Part shown: positions 6,749 to 10,943 of the stretch, in pieces
Position numbering within the stretch: position 1 is the first letter of the stretch
Layout of the letters: every line of letters begins with the position of its first letter
From: Maritimibacter sp.
GTDB lineage: Bacteria > Pseudomonadota > Alphaproteobacteria > Rhodobacterales > Rhodobacteraceae
NCBI GenBank assembly: GCA_003520545.1
Contig: DOUP01000204.1
Location: forward strand, 1 to 10,943
Reading direction: 5' to 3'
Length of the DNA stretch: 10,943 bases
The notes under the pieces: model-generated
The model's input: the letters and a program-made list of their open reading frames with translations, nothing else
Database searches by the model: none
Told to the model about the DNA's origin: nothing
Translations under genes and position numbers: made by a program

Positions 6749-7527
6749 GCGCGCGTCTGGATATCCGGCCCTATGCCGCCGAACCGGGCCTTATGGTCTG
6801 GGCGCATTGGGGCACGAGCGACCGGCTGACCGTCTGCTTCTCGGGCATCGGGGCGAACGACGACGCCGTGCAGCCCTATGAATTCGCCGACACCGCGACC
6901 AACGCAGGCAGCGATCATGCGCTGTTCATTTCGGACACCACGCGGAGCTGGTTCAACCTCCCCGGTCTGATCGAACAGGTCGCGGGGATCGTGGAACGTT
7001 TTGCGGCCGCCGTCGGGGCCAGGATTGTCGGAACGCTCGGTCATTCGATGGGCGGCCATATGGCGATGCTTTTGCCTGCGTTCACCCGCGTCGATACCGC
7101 CGTCGGTTTTTCGCCGCAGGTGTCGGTCCACCCGGACGTCGTGGGCGACGACACACGCTGGATGCAATATCGAGACAAGATCACCAGTTTCCGCTTCCGC
7201 AACGTGATGGACCACTTGGTGCCCGAGACGCGCTATATCGCGATGCACGGCCATCATCCGCGCGAAAGCTATCAATGTGACCGCTTCGAAGTGCGTGAGA
7301 ACATGACGCATATCATCTTTCCCAAGGTGACACACGAGGTGCCGCAGAAGCTGCGCGAGCAGGGCAACATGCGCCAGGTCGTCTGGGCCTGTTTCAACGG
7401 CCGCAACCGGCGCCTGCGCGAGCTTCTCGCCCCCCTGAACGTTTCGTTCCGCCAACCCGGCGAAACACCCGTAATGCCCCCTTCGGCGCTGATCGCCGCC
7501 GAGGGCGCTAGCCAACGTCTCTCATGA
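6745..7527 (+). CDS. Alpha/beta-hydrolase fold protein
   Basis: This 260-residue protein starts at the ATG at 6745, which overlaps the previous stop codon; a GAGGTGACGG stretch just upstream can serve as ribosome binding site. The nucleophile elbow is Gly99-His-Ser101-Met-Gly-Gly (GHSMGG), giving Ser101 as the likely catalytic serine. His197 (KVTHEVP) is the likely catalytic base, and Asp156 or Asp179 could be the acid, but these two assignments are guesses from position. FSGIG near residue 33 may form the oxyanion region. There is no signal peptide, so it should be cytoplasmic even though the coupled upstream protein is exported. The substrate is unknown: esterase, lipase, thioesterase or peptidase activity cannot be told apart here. 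Its stop lies only 10 nt before gltB, so it is probably cotranscribed with it. Confidence 0.82.
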   Translation: MSARLDIRPYAAEPGLMVWAHWGTSDRLTVCFSGIGANDDAVQPYEFADTATNAGSDHALFISDTTRSWFNLPGLIEQVAGIVERFAAAVGARIVGTLGHSMGGHMAMLLPAFTRVDTAVGFSPQVSVHPDVVGDDTRWMQYRDKITSFRFRNVMDHLVPETRYIAMHGHHPRESYQCDRFEVRENMTHIIFPKVTHEVPQKLREQGNMRQVVWACFNGRNRRLRELLAPLNVSFRQPGETPVMPPSALIAAEGASQRLS

Positions 7528-7537
7528 GGAGAAAGCC

Positions 7538-10943
<3,406 letters not shown>

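Overview
The window looks like chromosomal DNA of an alphaproteobacterium, most likely a Rhodobacterales (roseobacter/Paracoccus-type) member. The grounds are the high GC of the core genes, the protein signatures, and the run of a complex I NDUFA9-like protein, undecaprenyl-diphosphatase and glutamate synthase genes. This is inference from sequence patterns; no database search was made.

Region 1 (1-2124) is visibly lower in GC than the rest and holds two plus-strand genes. The first is a 5'-truncated trypsin-like serine protease with a peptidoglycan-binding-like repeat near its visible N-terminus. The second is a small zinc-ribbon protein of unknown function whose sequence opens MGGFGSGR. The module stops at the 3' end of a minus-strand tRNA-Leu(CAG) gene (2125-2211). 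A tRNA 3' end is a classic integration point for genomic islands, so this may be the inner edge of one. No integrase or second attachment site lies inside the window.

Region 2 (2212-4465) is core sequence. It has the tRNA promoter with a perfect TTGACA box, a NAD(P)-binding NDUFA9-like Rossmann protein on the plus strand, and a strong hairpin terminator between convergent genes. It also has uppP (undecaprenyl-diphosphatase, lipid carrier recycling) on the minus strand. An AT-rich divergent control region then separates uppP from gltD.

Region 3 (4466-10943) carries glutamate synthase, split in an unusual way. gltD (small, FAD/NADPH, 4Fe-4S subunit) comes first. Next is a 132-nt spacer containing overlapping inverted repeats, then a gene for a secreted four-cysteine protein of unknown function. 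That gene overlaps the start of an alpha/beta-hydrolase gene. gltB (large subunit) follows after 10 nt and runs off the right edge inside its 3Fe-4S cluster motif. All four genes share a strand with tight spacing in the last three, so cotranscription is plausible. GltB and GltD together convert glutamine plus 2-oxoglutarate to two glutamates using NADPH; why two unrelated-looking genes sit between them is the main open question here.

I see no CRISPR array, no transposase, no toxin-antitoxin pair and no convincing new multi-gene defence system. The best leads are the tRNA-adjacent protease/zinc-ribbon module and the two genes plus inverted repeats between gltD and gltB.
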